A DNA stretch of 64,000 nt from a virus. Below, one piece after another: positions 51,001 through 62,800 of the stretch. The notes under the pieces were generated by a model. That model saw nothing but the letters and a program-made list of their open reading frames with translations. It was not told the DNA's origin and searched no databases. The stretch is taken from positions 1-64,000 of IMG/VR virus record IMGVR_UViG_3300044630_001055; one strand, written 5' to 3'. The translations under genes and the position numbers were made by a program. The first letter of the stretch is position 1, and every line of letters begins with the position of its first letter.

Positions 51001-54000
51001 GTTTCCAGTAATAGTAGAATTACCCACTAAAGTTTGAGTTCCAATAACATTTAAGTTTTGAACTCTAGTACTACCACTTACATCTAATGCAAATGTTGTT
51101 GATGGGTTTTGATTTATACCTAAACTACCAGTAATTATTGTATGTGCGGTTGATATTACAGTATTTCTACCACCAATAATATCAACTTTCTTTAAATTAG
51201 TATTATTTAATAAAGATGTTGGTTGGGTTGCTTGTGCAGTTAGTGTTGTAACTGAACTACCTCTTGTCAAATATACATTAAAAGTTCCGGCAGCACTAGT
51301 ACAAGCCTGCACAAACACCCATATTTCAGGATTAGTTGCACTTGCAGTATCACCTACTATAAAACTATTTATAGTTGTATTATTTAATCTACTATATGGA
51401 TGTACAATTATATCAGTTCCCTGATTATATGCCCCCACTATAAAAGTCACTTCACCACCATATCCATTATTATCCCAACTACTTTCAATATAAGTTGATA
51501 ATGTTTGTTGACCATAAGTTGTGTATGAATTATGTATTCTTATATAAGCAGCGGGGTCTCCGGGATTTCTAACTAATGTTAATTTTGTATTATAAACATT
51601 ACCACCTCTAATGTACTCACCAGTTATACCTCTGATTATTGTTACATCATTTCGTAATCTAGTAGAACCACTAACATCTAATGTAAATCCACCATTTACA
51701 GTTGAACCAACGGTTAAGTTACCACTAATGGTTTCGTTTCCAGTTACCGCAAGAGTTGTACCATTAAATGTTAAGTTTGCCTCAACACTTGCGTTTGGAG
51801 CAGTTCCGTTTAATGTAATTACACCATTATCAGTTGTACCTGTCAATGAAAGTAAACCAGAAGAACCAGAAGAACCAGATGTACCGCTTGTACCGCTTGT
51901 TCCAGATGAACCACTACTTCCAGAAGAACCACTACTACCGCTTGTTCCGGAAGTACCTCGTGTCCCAGATGTTCCGGATGTTCCAGAAGTACCGCTTGTT
52001 CCAGAAGTTCCAGAAGTACCGCTTGTTCCACTAGCACCAGTTGCTCCAGAAGAACCACTACTTCCAGAAGAACCACTACTTCCAGATGAACCACTACTAC
52101 CGCTTGTTCCAGAAGTACCTCGTGTCCCAGATGTTCCAGAAGTTCCAGATGTACCGCTTGTACCACCAGTACCAGCAGTTCCCATTGTACCACTTGAACC
52201 AGATGTTCCAGAAGTACCAGATGTTCCACTTGTGCCGGAAGTACCACTACTACCGCTTGTTCCAGAAGTACCACTTGTACCCCCACTACCAGATGTTCCG
52301 GCTGCTGCTAACCAAGTTGTACCATTGTATCGATATATGTTTGTATCAGCTGTGTTATAATATATTTGTCCAGCTTTTGTTCCCGTTGGGTTTGATGGAT
52401 ATGCTGGAATTCTTAATGAACCACTAATATCTACCGAACCAGTGAATTCTTGTGTATCATTTGTTGCATCACCAAATTTGTTACTCCCACTTGCGTATAT
52501 TAATGATGATGAAATATATTGTACTAATATTTGTTGTGCTCTGATTGTACCACCAACCGTTAAGTTGCCACTAAGGGTTTCATTTCCAGTTACCGTTAAA
52601 GTAGTACCATCGAATCTAAGATTAGCCTCCGCAGTTACGTTTGGAGATGCACCATTAAGAGTAATTACACCATTATCGGTTGTACCACTTATAGATAATG
52701 CTCCAGAAGTACCAGATGTTCCGCTTGTACCGCTAGTACCAGATGTACCACTTGTACCCGAAGAACCTCCACTACCAGCAGTTCCGTTTGTTCCACTTGA
52801 ACCCGATGAACCACTACTTCCGCTTGAACCACTACTACCAGATGTTCCGCTTGAACCAGATGTTCCAGATGAACCTCCACTTCCTGCAGTTCCGTTTGTT
52901 CCAGAAGAACCAGAAGAACCAGATGAACCAGATGTTCCGCTTGTTCCACTTGTTCCGCGTGTACCAGATGTACCACTTGTTCCAGATGTTCCAGAAGAAC
53001 CCCCACTACCAGCAGTTCCACTACCACCACCAGCTCCAGTTACACCACTACTACCACTCGTTCCAGATGTTCCAGATGTTCCACTTGAACCAGTAGTTCC
53101 AGAAGAACCACTACTACCTGATGAACCCGAAGTACCTACAGTTCCAGAAGAACCAGAAGTACCTGATGTACCCGAAGTACCAGCAGTTCCCGAAGAACCA
53201 CTACTACCAGATGAACCACTACTACCAGATGAACCACCAGCTCCAGTTATACCACTTGTACCGGAAGTACCAGATGTTCCACTTGTACCAGATGTTCCAG
53301 AAGTTGCGGATGTACCACTCGTTCCAGAAGAGCCAGTTGTACCAGATGAACCAGTTGTTCCACCACTACCAGATGTACCAGATGAACCAGTAGTACCACT
53401 ACTACCACTTGAACCAGAAGTTCCAGAAGTACCTCCACTACCAGATGTACCAGAAGAACCAGATGAACCAGATGAACCAGATGAACCAGATGTACCACCA
53501 CTACCAGCAGTTCCTCTTGTACCACTACTACCGCTTGTTCCAGAAGTACCAGAAGTACCAGAAGTTCCGCTTGTTCCAGAAGAACCCCCACTACCAGATG
53601 TACCACCACTACCAGACGAACCATCCGTACCAGATGAACCAGATGAACCAGATGAACCACCACTACCGCTTGTACCACCACTACCGCTTGTACCAGATGA
53701 ACCACCACTACCGCTTGTTCCAGATGTTCCAGAAGTACCAGAAGTACCAGATGATGCAGCTGCAGTTCTTCTACCAACCACACCAGTAGTTGTATTAAGT
53801 ACTAAGAATTCTTGCGTTGTATTATCGGTAGTTACATTGGTATTATCAAATCTAACACTACCAGAAACTGCTAAACTACCACTTATACCTAACGAACCTG
53901 TTATTTCTTGTTTATCGTTACTTGCATCACCAAATTTGTTTGAACCAGATGAAAAAATAATTGATGATGATATATAAGTTACTTTTAATTCAGTTGCGTT

Positions 54001-54774
54001 TATTGTACCACCAACACTTAAATTTCCAGTTATTGTTTCATTACCAGTGATGGTTTGATTTCCAATCACACTTGAATTACCCACTAAAGTTTGAGAACCA
54101 GTTATTCTTAGTGCACCAGATATAAAAGTTGAACCACTTATATCAAATTGAGTTGTTGGTGTTTTTCTTATACCAACATTTCCACCACCATTTGCTAAAA
54201 TTACATTAGATGTTGATGCCCTATTAAGATATAAATCTACATTTGTTGAATCTATTCTACCATTAGATGGTGTAATTGCAATTGTTCTACCATTAGTAGT
54301 TGCGGTTATTGAAATTGAAGTATCGGGTGCGTTTACATTAATACCACCACTAACTATGTTTAAATTTCCACCATTTATGTTTTCACTACCACTAATATTT
54401 AATGAACCACTTATCGTTGTATTTGTATTTACAACTAATCCTAAATTTGGTGAAATTACTGCTTGTGCTGAACCTGATTTAATTCTATCCAAATCACCAA
54501 TTGAAGATGCATTGATATTCGTTAAACCACTACCATTTCCTGTAAATAATGATGCCGATACTGAACCACTAAATTGTGAATTTGCATTTATTTGTAATGT
54601 TGCTCCGTTTGGAGTCCCAATTTGATAAGTTTGTACGGCCGAACCACTTAGTTTACCAACAACACTTACCGATTCTGAAGTAGCAGTTAAAATAGATGAA
54701 CCACTTACAAAAAGTGATACACTATTTACACTATTTTGATTTAACCCATTGGGACTTTTACCGTTGAACTCCAT
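48046..54774 (-). CDS. Long tail fibre with collagen-like repeats and S74 chaperone
   Basis: A 2242-residue fibre. Residues 1-340 are ISGS/TGNET-type beta repeats. Three Gly-x-y collagen-like blocks of Gly-Thr-Ser and Gly-Ser-Ser triplets are encoded at about 52690-53760, 51850-52310 and 50410-50715, separated by modules with [12 protein letters not shown] and [18 protein letters not shown]. The C-terminal third has repeated [13 protein letters not shown]-type units (six or so variants). The last 95 residues ([40 protein letters not shown]) are a peptidase S74 intramolecular chaperone, expected to help trimerisation and cleave itself off at the serine before RYKENV. It should bind the host surface. 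Confidence 0.92.
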   Translation of the reverse strand: MEFNGKSPNGLNQNSVNSVSLFVSGSSILTATSESVSVVGKLSGSAVQTYQIGTPNGATLQINANSQFSGSVSASLFTGNGSGLTNINASSIGDLDRIKSGSAQAVISPNLGLVVNTNTTISGSLNISGSENINGGNLNIVSGGINVNAPDTSISITATTNGRTIAITPSNGRIDSTNVDLYLNRASTSNVILANGGGNVGIRKTPTTQFDISGSTFISGALRITGSQTLVGNSSVIGNQTITGNETITGNLSVGGTINATELKVTYISSSIIFSSGSNKFGDASNDKQEITGSLGISGSLAVSGSVRFDNTNVTTDNTTQEFLVLNTTTGVVGRRTAAASSGTSGTSGTSGTSGSGGSSGTSGSGGTSGSGGSSGSSGSSGTDGSSGSGGTSGSGGSSGTSGTSGTSGTSGTSGSSGTRGTAGSGGTSGSSGSSGSSGSSGTSGSGGTSGTSGSSGSSGTTGSSGTSGSGGTTGSSGTTGSSGTSGTSATSGTSGTSGTSGTSGTSGITGAGGSSGSSGSSGSSGSSGTAGTSGTSGTSGSSGTVGTSGSSGSSGSSGTTGSSGTSGTSGTSGSSGVTGAGGGSGTAGSGGSSGTSGTSGTSGTRGTSGTSGTSGSSGSSGSSGTNGTAGSGGSSGTSGSSGTSGSSGSSGSSGSSGSSGTNGTAGSGGSSGTSGTSGTSGTSGTSGTSGALSISGTTDNGVITLNGASPNVTAEANLRFDGTTLTVTGNETLSGNLTVGGTIRAQQILVQYISSSLIYASGSNKFGDATNDTQEFTGSVDISGSLRIPAYPSNPTGTKAGQIYYNTADTNIYRYNGTTWLAAAGTSGSGGTSGTSGTSGSSGTSGTSGTSGTSGTSGSSGTMGTAGTGGTSGTSGTSGTSGTRGTSGTSGSSGSSGSSGSSGSSGSSGATGASGTSGTSGTSGTSGTSGTSGTSGTRGTSGTSGSSGSSGSSGSSGTSGTSGTSGSSGSSGLLSLTGTTDNGVITLNGTAPNASVEANLTFNGTTLAVTGNETISGNLTVGSTVNGGFTLDVSGSTRLRNDVTIIRGITGEYIRGGNVYNTKLTLVRNPGDPAAYIRIHNSYTTYGQQTLSTYIESSWDNNGYGGEVTFIVGAYNQGTDIIVHPYSRLNNTTINSFIVGDTASATNPEIWVFVQACTSAAGTFNVYLTRGSSVTTLTAQATQPTSLLNNTNLKKVDIIGGRNTVISTAHTIITGSLGINQNPSTTFALDVSGSTRVQNLNVIGTQTLVGNSTITGNETLSGNLTVGGTIRAQQILVQFISSSLIYSSGSNKFGDATNDTQEFTGSVDISGSLRIPAFATNPVGTKAGQIYYNTSDTNIYRYNGSAWLAAAGTSGSGGTSGSSGTSGSSGTSGTSGTSGTSGTSGTRGTSGSSGASGASGSSGSSGSSGTSGASGASGSSGASGSSGSSGTSGAGTSGTSGTSGAGTSGTSGVLALTGTTDNGVITLNGTAPNATVESNLTFDGTTLTIAGNINTGPGATEVHLMNQNIQTTDSPTFATLNLTNAGNAINFSNANEVILEHTSNSTPVAFDMRKGGTSFSDDGTYGTLHLTRTNHNNSATSVGSNLHFQLKDSGGTIREYAGIGGRKTEAGAAGGALHFYRYNRAELGYWNATGLYATAFYDSANTAYYVDPATFTELFGGIRNSGAHATSQIINRLPAANNGNGTGIVQLQMWCSEPNVSWEGAGFGYNVTNDGGSPSGFGRLNTSFGQGYMRFASSGDIYFYNTNTSGTRVTNMELYPNNTVLFNNYATGGNSLRAPIFYDSNDTGYYTDPRSTSVLWDLTITGASNKYLYINPGNGYEAMVRYNGGSGSGWYVGKRVTSQLVGTESFHFYSEAAGQTVGGIDTSGNMFARDSMRAPIFYDRDNTGYYADPLSTSIFNQLRFGTSTNTGRFDGESTWGVRFRTNDGYIWFGPANSGHAHMYTDRPNFYFNVPLTVNDGSYINTGDIRSAIFYDRSDTGFYFDGNGTTRWQGTDDYSKMRIGLTAKGNFRRNDYTGDSNYWVGTMGWGTTDFISAFGWGSGFIDTWGGIPNSPGDTSHYVGVQAHHYVAGYNNGYGIQIVGGPIQGLWHTSYWNTKRAWYKIAMYGLNESSGVFWSTIIYDSNNSGYYCDPDGTTNLNVLNCISLTETSSIRYKENVVSLNKSLDKVLLLRGVTYNRKGSDDTEIGVIAEEVADIVPEIINFTKSGEADSVSYGRITALLIEAIKEQQQQINELKALLGK
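50410..50715 (-). repeat. Collagen-like GTS/GSS triplet block 3
   Basis: About 100 residues of uninterrupted Gly-x-y triplets with mostly Thr-Ser or Ser-Ser, including two GAGTSG breaks. Degenerate 9-bp DNA repeat. Confidence 0.85.
50718..51005 (-). repeat. Direct repeat copy 1 (fibre module)
   Basis: About 290 bp coding the [17 protein letters not shown] to AAAGTSG module; by eye roughly 85% identical to 52308-52575 in the same orientation. Confidence 0.8.
51850..52310 (-). repeat. Collagen-like GTS/GSS triplet block 2
   Basis: About 150 residues of Gly-x-y triplets; includes GTRGTSG and GATGASG variants. Confidence 0.85.
52308..52575 (-). repeat. Direct repeat copy 2 (fibre module)
   Basis: Matches 50718-51005; a third, more diverged copy ([16 protein letters not shown]) occurs near 53870-54040. 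Confidence 0.8.
52690..53760 (-). repeat. Collagen-like GTS/GSS triplet block 1
   Basis: About 355 residues of Gly-x-y triplets, the longest block of this fibre, with occasional GTNGTAG, GVTGAGG and GTVGTSG units. Confidence 0.85.
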
Positions 54775-54793
54775 TCAATTATGTTTTTTTATT

Positions 54794-55126
54794 TTATGTC
54801 AATTCTAATATTGAAACAATCACATCTGCTGAATTAGCTAATGAGGATGTTACCGAAAGTAAATCATTTGCTTCCATTACCACTTTTTGTTCTCCACCAA
54901 CTAATACCGTTGAACCACCCTGTACAATTAAAGCATCTTTTACTAAAAATACTGCTTTATTTGCCGAAGTATCTCTCAACATTACACTAACCGATATGTT
55001 TTGTGAAGCTACATTAGCCACATTTACACCAATTACCGTTGTTGTAGTTGCAGATGGTACAGTGTACACCCCAACTCCCGTTGAACCAATTGAACCAGTT
55101 ATACTATTTTTAAATATATTTGCCAT
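54794..55126 (-). CDS. Small beta-rich virion/fibre protein (110 aa)
   Basis: A 110-residue protein: MANIFKNSITGSIGSTGVGV, TTTTVIGVNVANVASQNISV, MEANDLLSVTSSLANSADV. It is a beta-sandwich-like protein of the type found with phage head or tail fibres. It lies in one operon with the 109-residue protein and the 2242-residue fibre (7- and 20-nt gaps). Confidence 0.65.
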   Translation of the reverse strand: MANIFKNSITGSIGSTGVGVYTVPSATTTTVIGVNVANVASQNISVSVMLRDTSANKAVFLVKDALIVQGGSTVLVGGEQKVVMEANDLLSVTSSLANSADVIVSILELT

Positions 55127-55132
55127 CTTTTT

Positions 55133-55462
55133 TTATCCTAATGCAATAGCAAAAGCTAATGCGGTATCTAATACGTTTACACCATCTACTTGAAATTGTC
55201 CTCCATCAATTACATTTATACTACCTTGAACTTGCTCCGAACCACTTATAAACACAGAACCAGTAATTCTTTGTCTATCCGTTGATAATGTACCAACAGT
55301 TATTGTTCTTGTAACTGTTAAGTTTTCAAAAGTAGCAGTATTTACTTCAATTTGACCTTTAAATGAACCAGTAAAAGACCCAGTGAATGAACCACTTAAA
55401 TTTGCATAGGCATTTGCCGATTGAATTATCGAACCCGAAAATATGGGACTTTGTATTTTCAT
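55133..55462 (-). CDS. Short fibre-like protein (109 aa)
   Basis: A 109-residue protein made of the same elements as the giant fibres: NLSGSFTGSFTGSFKGQIEV, LSTDRQRITGSVFISGSEQV. It looks like a single fibre repeat with an N-terminal anchor. It is first in the operon after the late-type box at 55482-55494. Confidence 0.65.
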   Translation of the reverse strand: MKIQSPIFSGSIIQSANAYANLSGSFTGSFTGSFKGQIEVNTATFENLTVTRTITVGTLSTDRQRITGSVFISGSEQVQGSINVIDGGQFQVDGVNVLDTALAFAIALG

Positions 55463-55481
55463 TTAATAGTTTGTAATGTTA

Positions 55482-55494
55482 TAGATATAAATAT
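55482..55494 (-). promoter_or_regulatory. Late-type promoter box (ATATTTATATCTA)
   Basis: Minus strand ATATTTATATCTA, 20 nt before ATG 55462. Confidence 0.62.
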
Positions 55495-55508
55495 AAGTTA
55501 TCTATCTT

Positions 55509-55952
55509 TTATGGTTTCTCCGGCCAAACTATACTGAAAGGGTCTGATTGATTTGTAATATCTCTCAAATCTTGTCTATATGATTGGTAGGAAGTTTTAA
55601 TACTTTCAGAAACATCCGATAATTGTGTCCAATCACACTCTGATAATAACTGATTTCTTAATTCTCTAATTTCACTCCATTTTATTGCTAATCTTAATTC
55701 TTTTTCAGAATTAGAAGCATCTATTTGTACCCAATTTTGATAATATATACCATCCGTTAAAGTTGGAGTACCTTCGGATATGTTTTTAGTATAATCGTTT
55801 GGTTTTTGGGTTTGAGTTACTTCAAATACACCAAAATCACTTAATATTTCAGTTGGTATGTTTAACGGAAATGTATAAGTTTTATTATCCACTCTAAATT
55901 GTTTTAAAGAGTATGGGTATGTTATTTCATTATCTATTATTCTTAAATACAT
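55509..55952 (-). CDS. Tail-fibre assembly chaperone-like protein
   Basis: A 147-residue protein from ATG 55952, chosen over an ATG at 55982 that would overlap the previous gene by 29 nt; the chosen start lies 1 nt after the stop at 55954, the spacing used elsewhere here. The C-terminal part RELRNQLLSECDWTQLSDVS, YRQDLRDITNQSDPF and VWPEKP matches the phage tail assembly chaperone-like family (WTQ...YRQxLRDI...WPxxP). Such proteins follow fibre genes and help fibres fold or attach. Confidence 0.8.
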   Translation of the reverse strand: MYLRIIDNEITYPYSLKQFRVDNKTYTFPLNIPTEILSDFGVFEVTQTQKPNDYTKNISEGTPTLTDGIYYQNWVQIDASNSEKELRLAIKWSEIRELRNQLLSECDWTQLSDVSESIKTSYQSYRQDLRDITNQSDPFSIVWPEKP

Positions 55953-55953
55953 A

Positions 55954-56856
55954 TTATTTGAAAGTTGATGGTATTGATGCAAAGTTAGTTAATCCAGTAC
56001 AATTTCTAAATGCACCAGTTCCAAAAGGTGTTGGCGTTCTTAACCAAATTGTAGGAGCAGTTCCACTAATACTATTTGTTGTAGATGTCATATAATACAC
56101 ATTTTGAAAAGTTGAAACCGCTGTATTAAAGGTAAATTGAATTACACCAGATGTTATTGCTGCACATTGTCTAAATGTTTGTGAAAAGTTTACTACATCA
56201 GGACATAAATCAAATAAAGTCAAAGGTACGGTTGTTAATGATACACATCCGTAAAATGTAGATGTAAAATCAGTTGCTAAAGGTACATTATTAAACAATC
56301 CAGAAGGAACTGAAGTTATTTGGGTAAATGAAAATGCACTACTAAATATTTGTGCATTAGGTGAAAAATTAAACATATCAGATGGAATTGATGTTAATCC
56401 AGTTCTTGACATAAATCCCGTCCAATCAATCATTTCATCTAAACCATCATATCCACCAACTGCAGATAAAGATGCGGAGGATGGAATTGATGTTAAAAGA
56501 TTACATCCTTGAAAGTTTAATCTTCTTAATCCATTTATACCAAATTGTACAATGGAAGTGTATAAACCACGATTAGATACACTATTATTCACAGTAAATG
56601 CGGGCATAAACCCACTTATACTTATTGTATATGAACCTATGGATACATAATTATGTGTTAATGCTATATCCGATGATGATGTTATTACATCACTACTACC
56701 ATCTCCCCAATCGACAACAAAATTTGGAGTCAATCCCTCATAATCAAAAATAGGTAATCTAAATGCTCTGTTGGCAGTTGTAGTTGTTATTGTAACCTTA
56801 AATGGAAACAATTCACTACCTTCACCCGATGATGTTAATCTTCTAAATATTCCCAT
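55954..56856 (-). CDS. PKD-like plus BspA-type leucine-rich repeat protein
   Basis: A 300-residue protein. The N-terminal part has FVVDWGDGSSDVITSSSDIA and HNYVSIGSYTISISGFMP, a PKD-like beta-sandwich signature (DWGDGS ... H.Y...G.YT). From about residue 100 it has BspA/DUF285-type leucine-rich repeats: LTSIPSDMFNFSPNAQIFSS, ITSVPSGLFNNVPLATDFTS, LTTVPLTLFDLCPDVVNFSQ and FRNCTGLTNFASIPSTFK. It lies between the giant fibre and its chaperone, so it is probably an adhesin tip. BspA repeats are frequent in surface proteins of gut Bacteroidota and protists. Confidence 0.8.
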   Translation of the reverse strand: MGIFRRLTSSGEGSELFPFKVTITTTTANRAFRLPIFDYEGLTPNFVVDWGDGSSDVITSSSDIALTHNYVSIGSYTISISGFMPAFTVNNSVSNRGLYTSIVQFGINGLRRLNFQGCNLLTSIPSSASLSAVGGYDGLDEMIDWTGFMSRTGLTSIPSDMFNFSPNAQIFSSAFSFTQITSVPSGLFNNVPLATDFTSTFYGCVSLTTVPLTLFDLCPDVVNFSQTFRQCAAITSGVIQFTFNTAVSTFQNVYYMTSTTNSISGTAPTIWLRTPTPFGTGAFRNCTGLTNFASIPSTFK

Positions 56857-56861
56857 AACTT

Positions 56862-59800
56862 TTAATTCATGTTTAATCCGGTCACAAATCCATAATAAGA
56901 TGAGCCCCCATCAAATGTGTAAAATACTAATATATCCTCACCAGATGAAGTTAAAATTGGAGGTGTACCACCTACCCAATTTACACCACTCCAAGCTAAT
57001 GAATGTGCTCCTGCGTTTACTGCTAATAATGTAAATCCAAATGCTTTTCCAGCAGGTGCATTTGAGAATGATATTGAACCATTTCCAGTAAAAGTTCTCT
57101 TAAAGTTGTTAGCAGTTGATAAATCAATTGATGCACCACTACCACTTCCTAAATCAGAGAAAGTTTCTCTGAAAGTTGTTGATGTTGTAAATCCAGTTGT
57201 AGATAAACTAGTTGATAGATTTACACCATTTGTTGCAATTATGTTTAAAGATGTGGGTGAAGTCAAATTAGGAGTTCCACCGGTATAAATGTTAAATGCT
57301 GATGCGGATACGGGTCCAGTTGCTTGAATTGTACCAGTTACAGTTAATGTACTACCATCAAAAGTTAAATTACTTTCAACCCGTCCATTTGGTGCAGTAC
57401 CATCTAATGTGATAACACCATTATCAGTAGTTCCTGTCAATGCTAAGAAACCACTTAAACCAGACGAACCAGATGTTCCAGCTCCAGATGTACCCGATGT
57501 TCCAGAAGTTCCAGATGAACCAAAATTTGTTCCATCTAATCCAGATGAACCAGAAGTTCCAGATGTACCATTTGTACCTTCACCAGATGTTCCAGACGTT
57601 CCAGACGTTCCTGATGTACCACTACTACCAAATAAAGTTCCATCTAAACCAGATGTACCAGACGTTCCCGATGTACCATCTGTTCCAGTTGAACCAGATG
57701 TACCAGACGTTCCTGATGTACCACTTGTACCAGACGAACCAAAGAATGTTCCATCTAAACCAGAAGTCCCAGAAGTTCCAGAAGTTCCAGATGTGCCATC
57801 TGTCCCAGATGTACCCGAAGTACCACTTGTTCCAGATGTTCCAGACGAACCAAAATATGTACCATCTAAACCAGATGTGCCAGAAGTTCCAGATGTGCCA
57901 GAAGTTCCATCAGTAGCATCAATTCCAGATGTTCCAGATGTACCACTTGTTCCAGAAGTTCCAAAGAAAGTTCCGTCTTGTCCACTTGTACCAGATGTAC
58001 CCGATGTACCAGAAGTTCCATTGGTAGCATCTAAACCAGATGTTCCAGATGTACCAGATGTACCATTTGTTCCAAAAAAAGTTCCATCTTGTCCACTTGT
58101 ACCAGATGTACCACTCGTTCCGCTTGTACCATCGGTCCCAACACCAGATGAACCAGAAGTTCCGCTTGTACCAGATGAACCAAAGAATGTACCATCTACA
58201 CCACTTGTACCAGATGTACCACTTTCGCCACTTGTACCAGATGAACCGCTTTCTCCACTTGTACCAGATGAACCGCTTTCTCCACTTGTACCAGATGAGC
58301 CAAAGAATGTTCCATTTAAACCAGAAGTACCGCTTGTACCAGATATACCATCAGTACCACTAACACCAGATGAACCAGAAGTACCGCTTTCTCCACTTGT
58401 ACCAGATGAACCAAAGAATGTTCCATCTAAACCAGAAGTACCGCTTGTACCCGATGTACCAGAAGTTCCATCAGTCCCAGAAATACCGTTTGTACCACTT
58501 TCTCCACTTGTCCCACTTGTTCCAGATGAGCCAAACAATGTTCCATCTAAACCAGAAGTACCAGAAGTCCCAGAAGTTCCAGATGTACCATCGGTCCCAG
58601 ATGTACCAGAAGTTCCATCAGTACCAGAAGTTCCATCAGTACCGCTAGTACCAGATGTACCACTTTCACCACTTGTTCCGCTTGTTCCAGATGTACCACT
58701 TGTGCCTGAAGTACCAGATGTACCACTTGTGCCTGAAGTACCAGATGAACCAAATAAAGTTCCATCTAATCCACTTGTTCCAGATGTACCAGATGTTCCA
58801 TCGGTACCCGAAGTACCAGAAGTTCCATCAATACCGCTTGTACCAGATGTACCTGATATACCTGAAGTACCGCTTGTACCCGAAGTACCAGATGTTCCAT
58901 CAGTTCCAGAAGTTCCGCTTGTTCCAGAACTACCATCACTACCACTTGTACCAGATGTTCCGCTTGTACCAGATGAACCTTCAGCCGATGTACCACTACT
59001 ACCACTTGTACCAGATGTTCCATCACTACCACTTGTACCATTTGTACCACTTGTCCCACTTGTACCATCACTTCCAGAAGTTCCGCTTGTTCCGCTTGTT
59101 CCAGAAGTACCACTTGTACCTGATGTACCATCAGTTCCGCTTGTACCCGATGTACCATCAGTTCCGCTTGTACCCGATGTACCATCGATTCCCGAAGTTC
59201 CAGAAGTTCCGCTTGTACCAGATGAACCGCTTGTACCAGATGTACCATCAGTTCCGCTTGTACCAGATGTACCATCCGTACCGCTTGTACCAGATGTACC
59301 GCTTGTACCAGATGTACCATCAGTCCCAACACCAGAAGTTCCAGATGAACCGGAAGTACCATCAGTTCCAGAAGTTCCACTTGTCCCATCTGTTCCAGAA
59401 GTACCGCTTGTACCAGATGTACCATCCGAACCAGTTGTACCACTACTTCCGCTTGTACCAGATGTACCATCAGTTCCGCTTGTACCAGAAGTACCGCTTG
59501 TACCAGATGTACCGCTTGTACCAGATGTACCATCCGAACCAGTTGTACCACTACTACCAGAAGTACCGCTTGTTCCATCGGTTCCTGAAGTACCAGAAGT
59601 ACCGCTTGTACCGCTTGTACCAGATGTACCGCTTGTACCAGATGTACCGCTTGTACCAGAAGTACCGCTTGTACCAGAAGTACCATTTAACCCAGAAGTT
59701 CCCGATGTACCACTTGTTCCGCTTGTTCCACTTATACCACTTGTTCCAGAAGTACCAGAAGTTCCAGAAGTACCATTTGTACCAGAAGTACCAGAAGTAC

Positions 59801-62800
59801 CAGAAGTACCAGATAAACCACCGGAACCAGATGTGCCCGATGTACCAGATGTGCCAGAAGTTCCATCAGAACCATCAGCTCCATCACTACCAGATGTTCC
59901 ACTTGTACCAGAAGTACCCCCACTACCTGCACTACCATCTATTCCATCCGAACCTTTTGCTCCAGATGTTCCGCTTGTTCCTGATGAACCAGACGTACCA
60001 GATGTTCCCGATGTACCATTTAATCCGTTTACACCAGAAGTACCCGAAGTACCAGAAGAACCAGATGTTCCACCACTACCAGCAGTACCAGCAGTTCCAT
60101 TTGTACCACTTGTACCGCTTGTTCCACTTGTACCACGTGTGCCACTACTTCCACTTGTTCCAGATGTTGCGGATGTACCTGATGTTCCACTAGTACCAGA
60201 TGTTCCGCTTGTACCAGCAGTTCCAGATGTTCCAGATGTTCCCCCACTTCCAGATGTACCAGAAGTTCCAGAAGTTCCAGATGTTCCAGATGTTCCATCC
60301 GAACCAGTTGTACCACTACTACCGCTTGTTCCAGAAGTACCGTCCGAACCAGTTGTACCACTACTACCGCTTGTTCCAGAAGTTCCAGAAGTTCCGCTTG
60401 TACCAGATGAACCACTTGAACCGCTACTACCAGATGAACCTGATGAACCACTTGTTCCAGATGTTCCAGATGTTCCAGATGTTCCCGAAGTACCATCAAT
60501 TCCACTTGTTCCCGAAGTACCGCTTGTACCAGATGTTCCGCTTGTTCCAGAAGTACCATCCGTACCATTTGTACCAGAAGTACCAGAAGTACCAGAAGTA
60601 CCAGAAGTACCGGCTGCCTGCTGAACATCTCTTGTTTCTAATTTTTTAGTAGTAGGGTCCCAAGTTACAACCAATTGAGAGGCTGATGATGTATAAAATT
60701 GTTGTATATATACACTACCAGTAATATCTAAACTACCAGTTATTACCAAACTACCACTAAATCTTTGATTACCTGAATTTAGTAAGAATGATGATGTATC
60801 TATACTTTGTGCATTTAATGCAAATTGTGCAATACTTGCAAATGATGAACTAAATACTGTCATCGATGCAGTTTGTGCATTTGTAATAAATCCTTCCGCA
60901 GATAATACCCCACCTAATACATGAGATGCGGTTAGTGCGTAAGATGCGGAAACTGCTAATGAAGCAGTACCAACCAACATTGATGCGGTTTGTGCATTTT
61001 GTACAAAGTTAGCAGTATCAACATTTGATGCGTTTTGTGCAAATAATGCGTAAGAAGCAGTTCTAGCAAACGATGCACTTAATACTGTCATCGATGCGGT
61101 TTGTGAATTTAACACAAATTCACCAGCATTTACCGATGCTGATATTAATGCTTCTAAAGATGCCGTATTTAATCCTATTACACTGCCAGCTATGGTTGCA
61201 AAATTAGCGTTTACCGCATGTGATGAGGAAAGTACCGTTCCAATTACTCTATCCGCCTGAATTGTACCATTTATTAACGAACCACCACTACCAATTACGA
61301 TATGTCCACTTGTCAATCCACTAAATGTTACTTGAACAGTGTTATTATCGATTGCTAAAATAGATGCAGGAAGAATCATTTCATCTTGCGAACCAGTTCC
61401 ATACACCTGTACCATTGGGTATCTAATATCCAAATTATGTACAATCGTTACCGAACTTGCGTTACTAAATGGTACAGTCTCCGTTAATGAAGTTTCGGGT
61501 TGAGGAATATAGTATCCCCTATTCTCATCATATCTTAAAGTATTGTATTCCGCAGATGCTTCGATACCAGCTCCATTAAATGTATATGTACCATTAAATG
61601 AACCACTAAAGAATGGAGAATATGCAAAACTTGCGGTTAATTCAGGCGTTGTTATAAAATCAGAATAAGTTCTACCATAGATACTTGCCGATGTATTAAC
61701 AACAAAACCATTATCAGGTGAAATCGATGCCGTAAATGAGCCCGATTTCATTATAAATGTTTCAAATGATAGATTTGCAATGTTGATATTATTCAAACCA
61801 CTACCATCTCCAACAAATCTACTACCACTTTGAACAATAATTGAACCACTTTGAACAATAATTGAACCAGTTACATGCAACGAACCACTTTCAATTGAAG
61901 TATCGGTATTTATTTCCAATCCTCTGTTTGGAGATATGACAGCTTCAACAGAACCCGATTGAATTCTATCTAATTGAAGGTCTTGTAATGATTCAGCAGG
62001 AATGTTAAATAACCCACCACCATCTCCAGCAAAAAATGATGCAGTTACCGTTACGTTTACATTTAATTTTTGTGGGTCTAATATAGCTAAAGCAGAGCCG
62101 GAAACTAGTCTATCCAATTCTAGATTTGTCAATGCTTCAGCTGGAATGTTAAATAGTCCACCACCATCTCCTCTATAAAATGATGCCGATATCGAACCAC
62201 TTAATAATGTACTACCACTAACAACTAAACTAGAACTAAAGTTTGCATTTCTTTGAATTGTTAAAGGTACATTTGATATCAGTCCATTATTTGGTGATAT
62301 TGATGCGGTTGCACTACCACTAGCAATACGAGGTGCATCTCCGGAAATTTCAGCAATTACACCGGTCAATTGAGAACCATCTCCAAAATAAGTTGTTGCT
62401 CTTACTGAACCACTTACTACAACACTTCCACTAAATGTAGAACCACTTGCTACTGAAGTTACTAAAAATCCAGTATTAGGTGAAACCGAAGCAGTTACCG
62501 AACCACTTTGAATTCTTGGTGATGCCGCTGCTACTACATTTTGTAATTGAGAACCATCTCCAATAAATGTAAATGCAGCTACCGAACCACTTACAACAGT
62601 ACTTCCACTAAGAATTATACCATAACCACTAACTTCCGAACCACTATAATCATTTGATATTACTTTGAATCCATATGCAGGGTCTACTGAAGCAGTTACC
62701 GAACCTGATGCTATTAATGTTGCTACCAATGCATCAGGTGTTAAAGCTGAACGAGGGATATCAAATAAACCAGCACCACTACCACTAAATACCGATGCAG

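Noticed and set aside
52442-53977. Long plus-strand frames over fibre collagen blocks (also 51611-52360 and 50288-50779)
   Set aside because: Same antisense effect of the collagen-like repeat in the minus-strand fibre gene.
55953-55982. Upstream ATG for the fibre-assembly chaperone
   Set aside because: It would overlap the LRR gene by 29 nt; the ATG at 55952 has the normal tight spacing.
58766-59686. A 306-residue minus-strand frame rich in Val, Leu, Gln and His
   Set aside because: An out-of-frame reading of the same repeat inside the giant fibre; no start context of its own.
57440-60615. Possible CRISPR or satellite array
   Set aside because: The repeats are 9-bp codon triplets in one reading frame with no spacers of constant length.
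57409-60624. A 1071-residue plus-strand frame of Pro-Val-Pro repeats
   Set aside because: It is the exact antisense of the Gly-Thr-Ser triplets; no promoter or other plus-strand genes exist, and the composition is a by-product of the 9-bp repeat.
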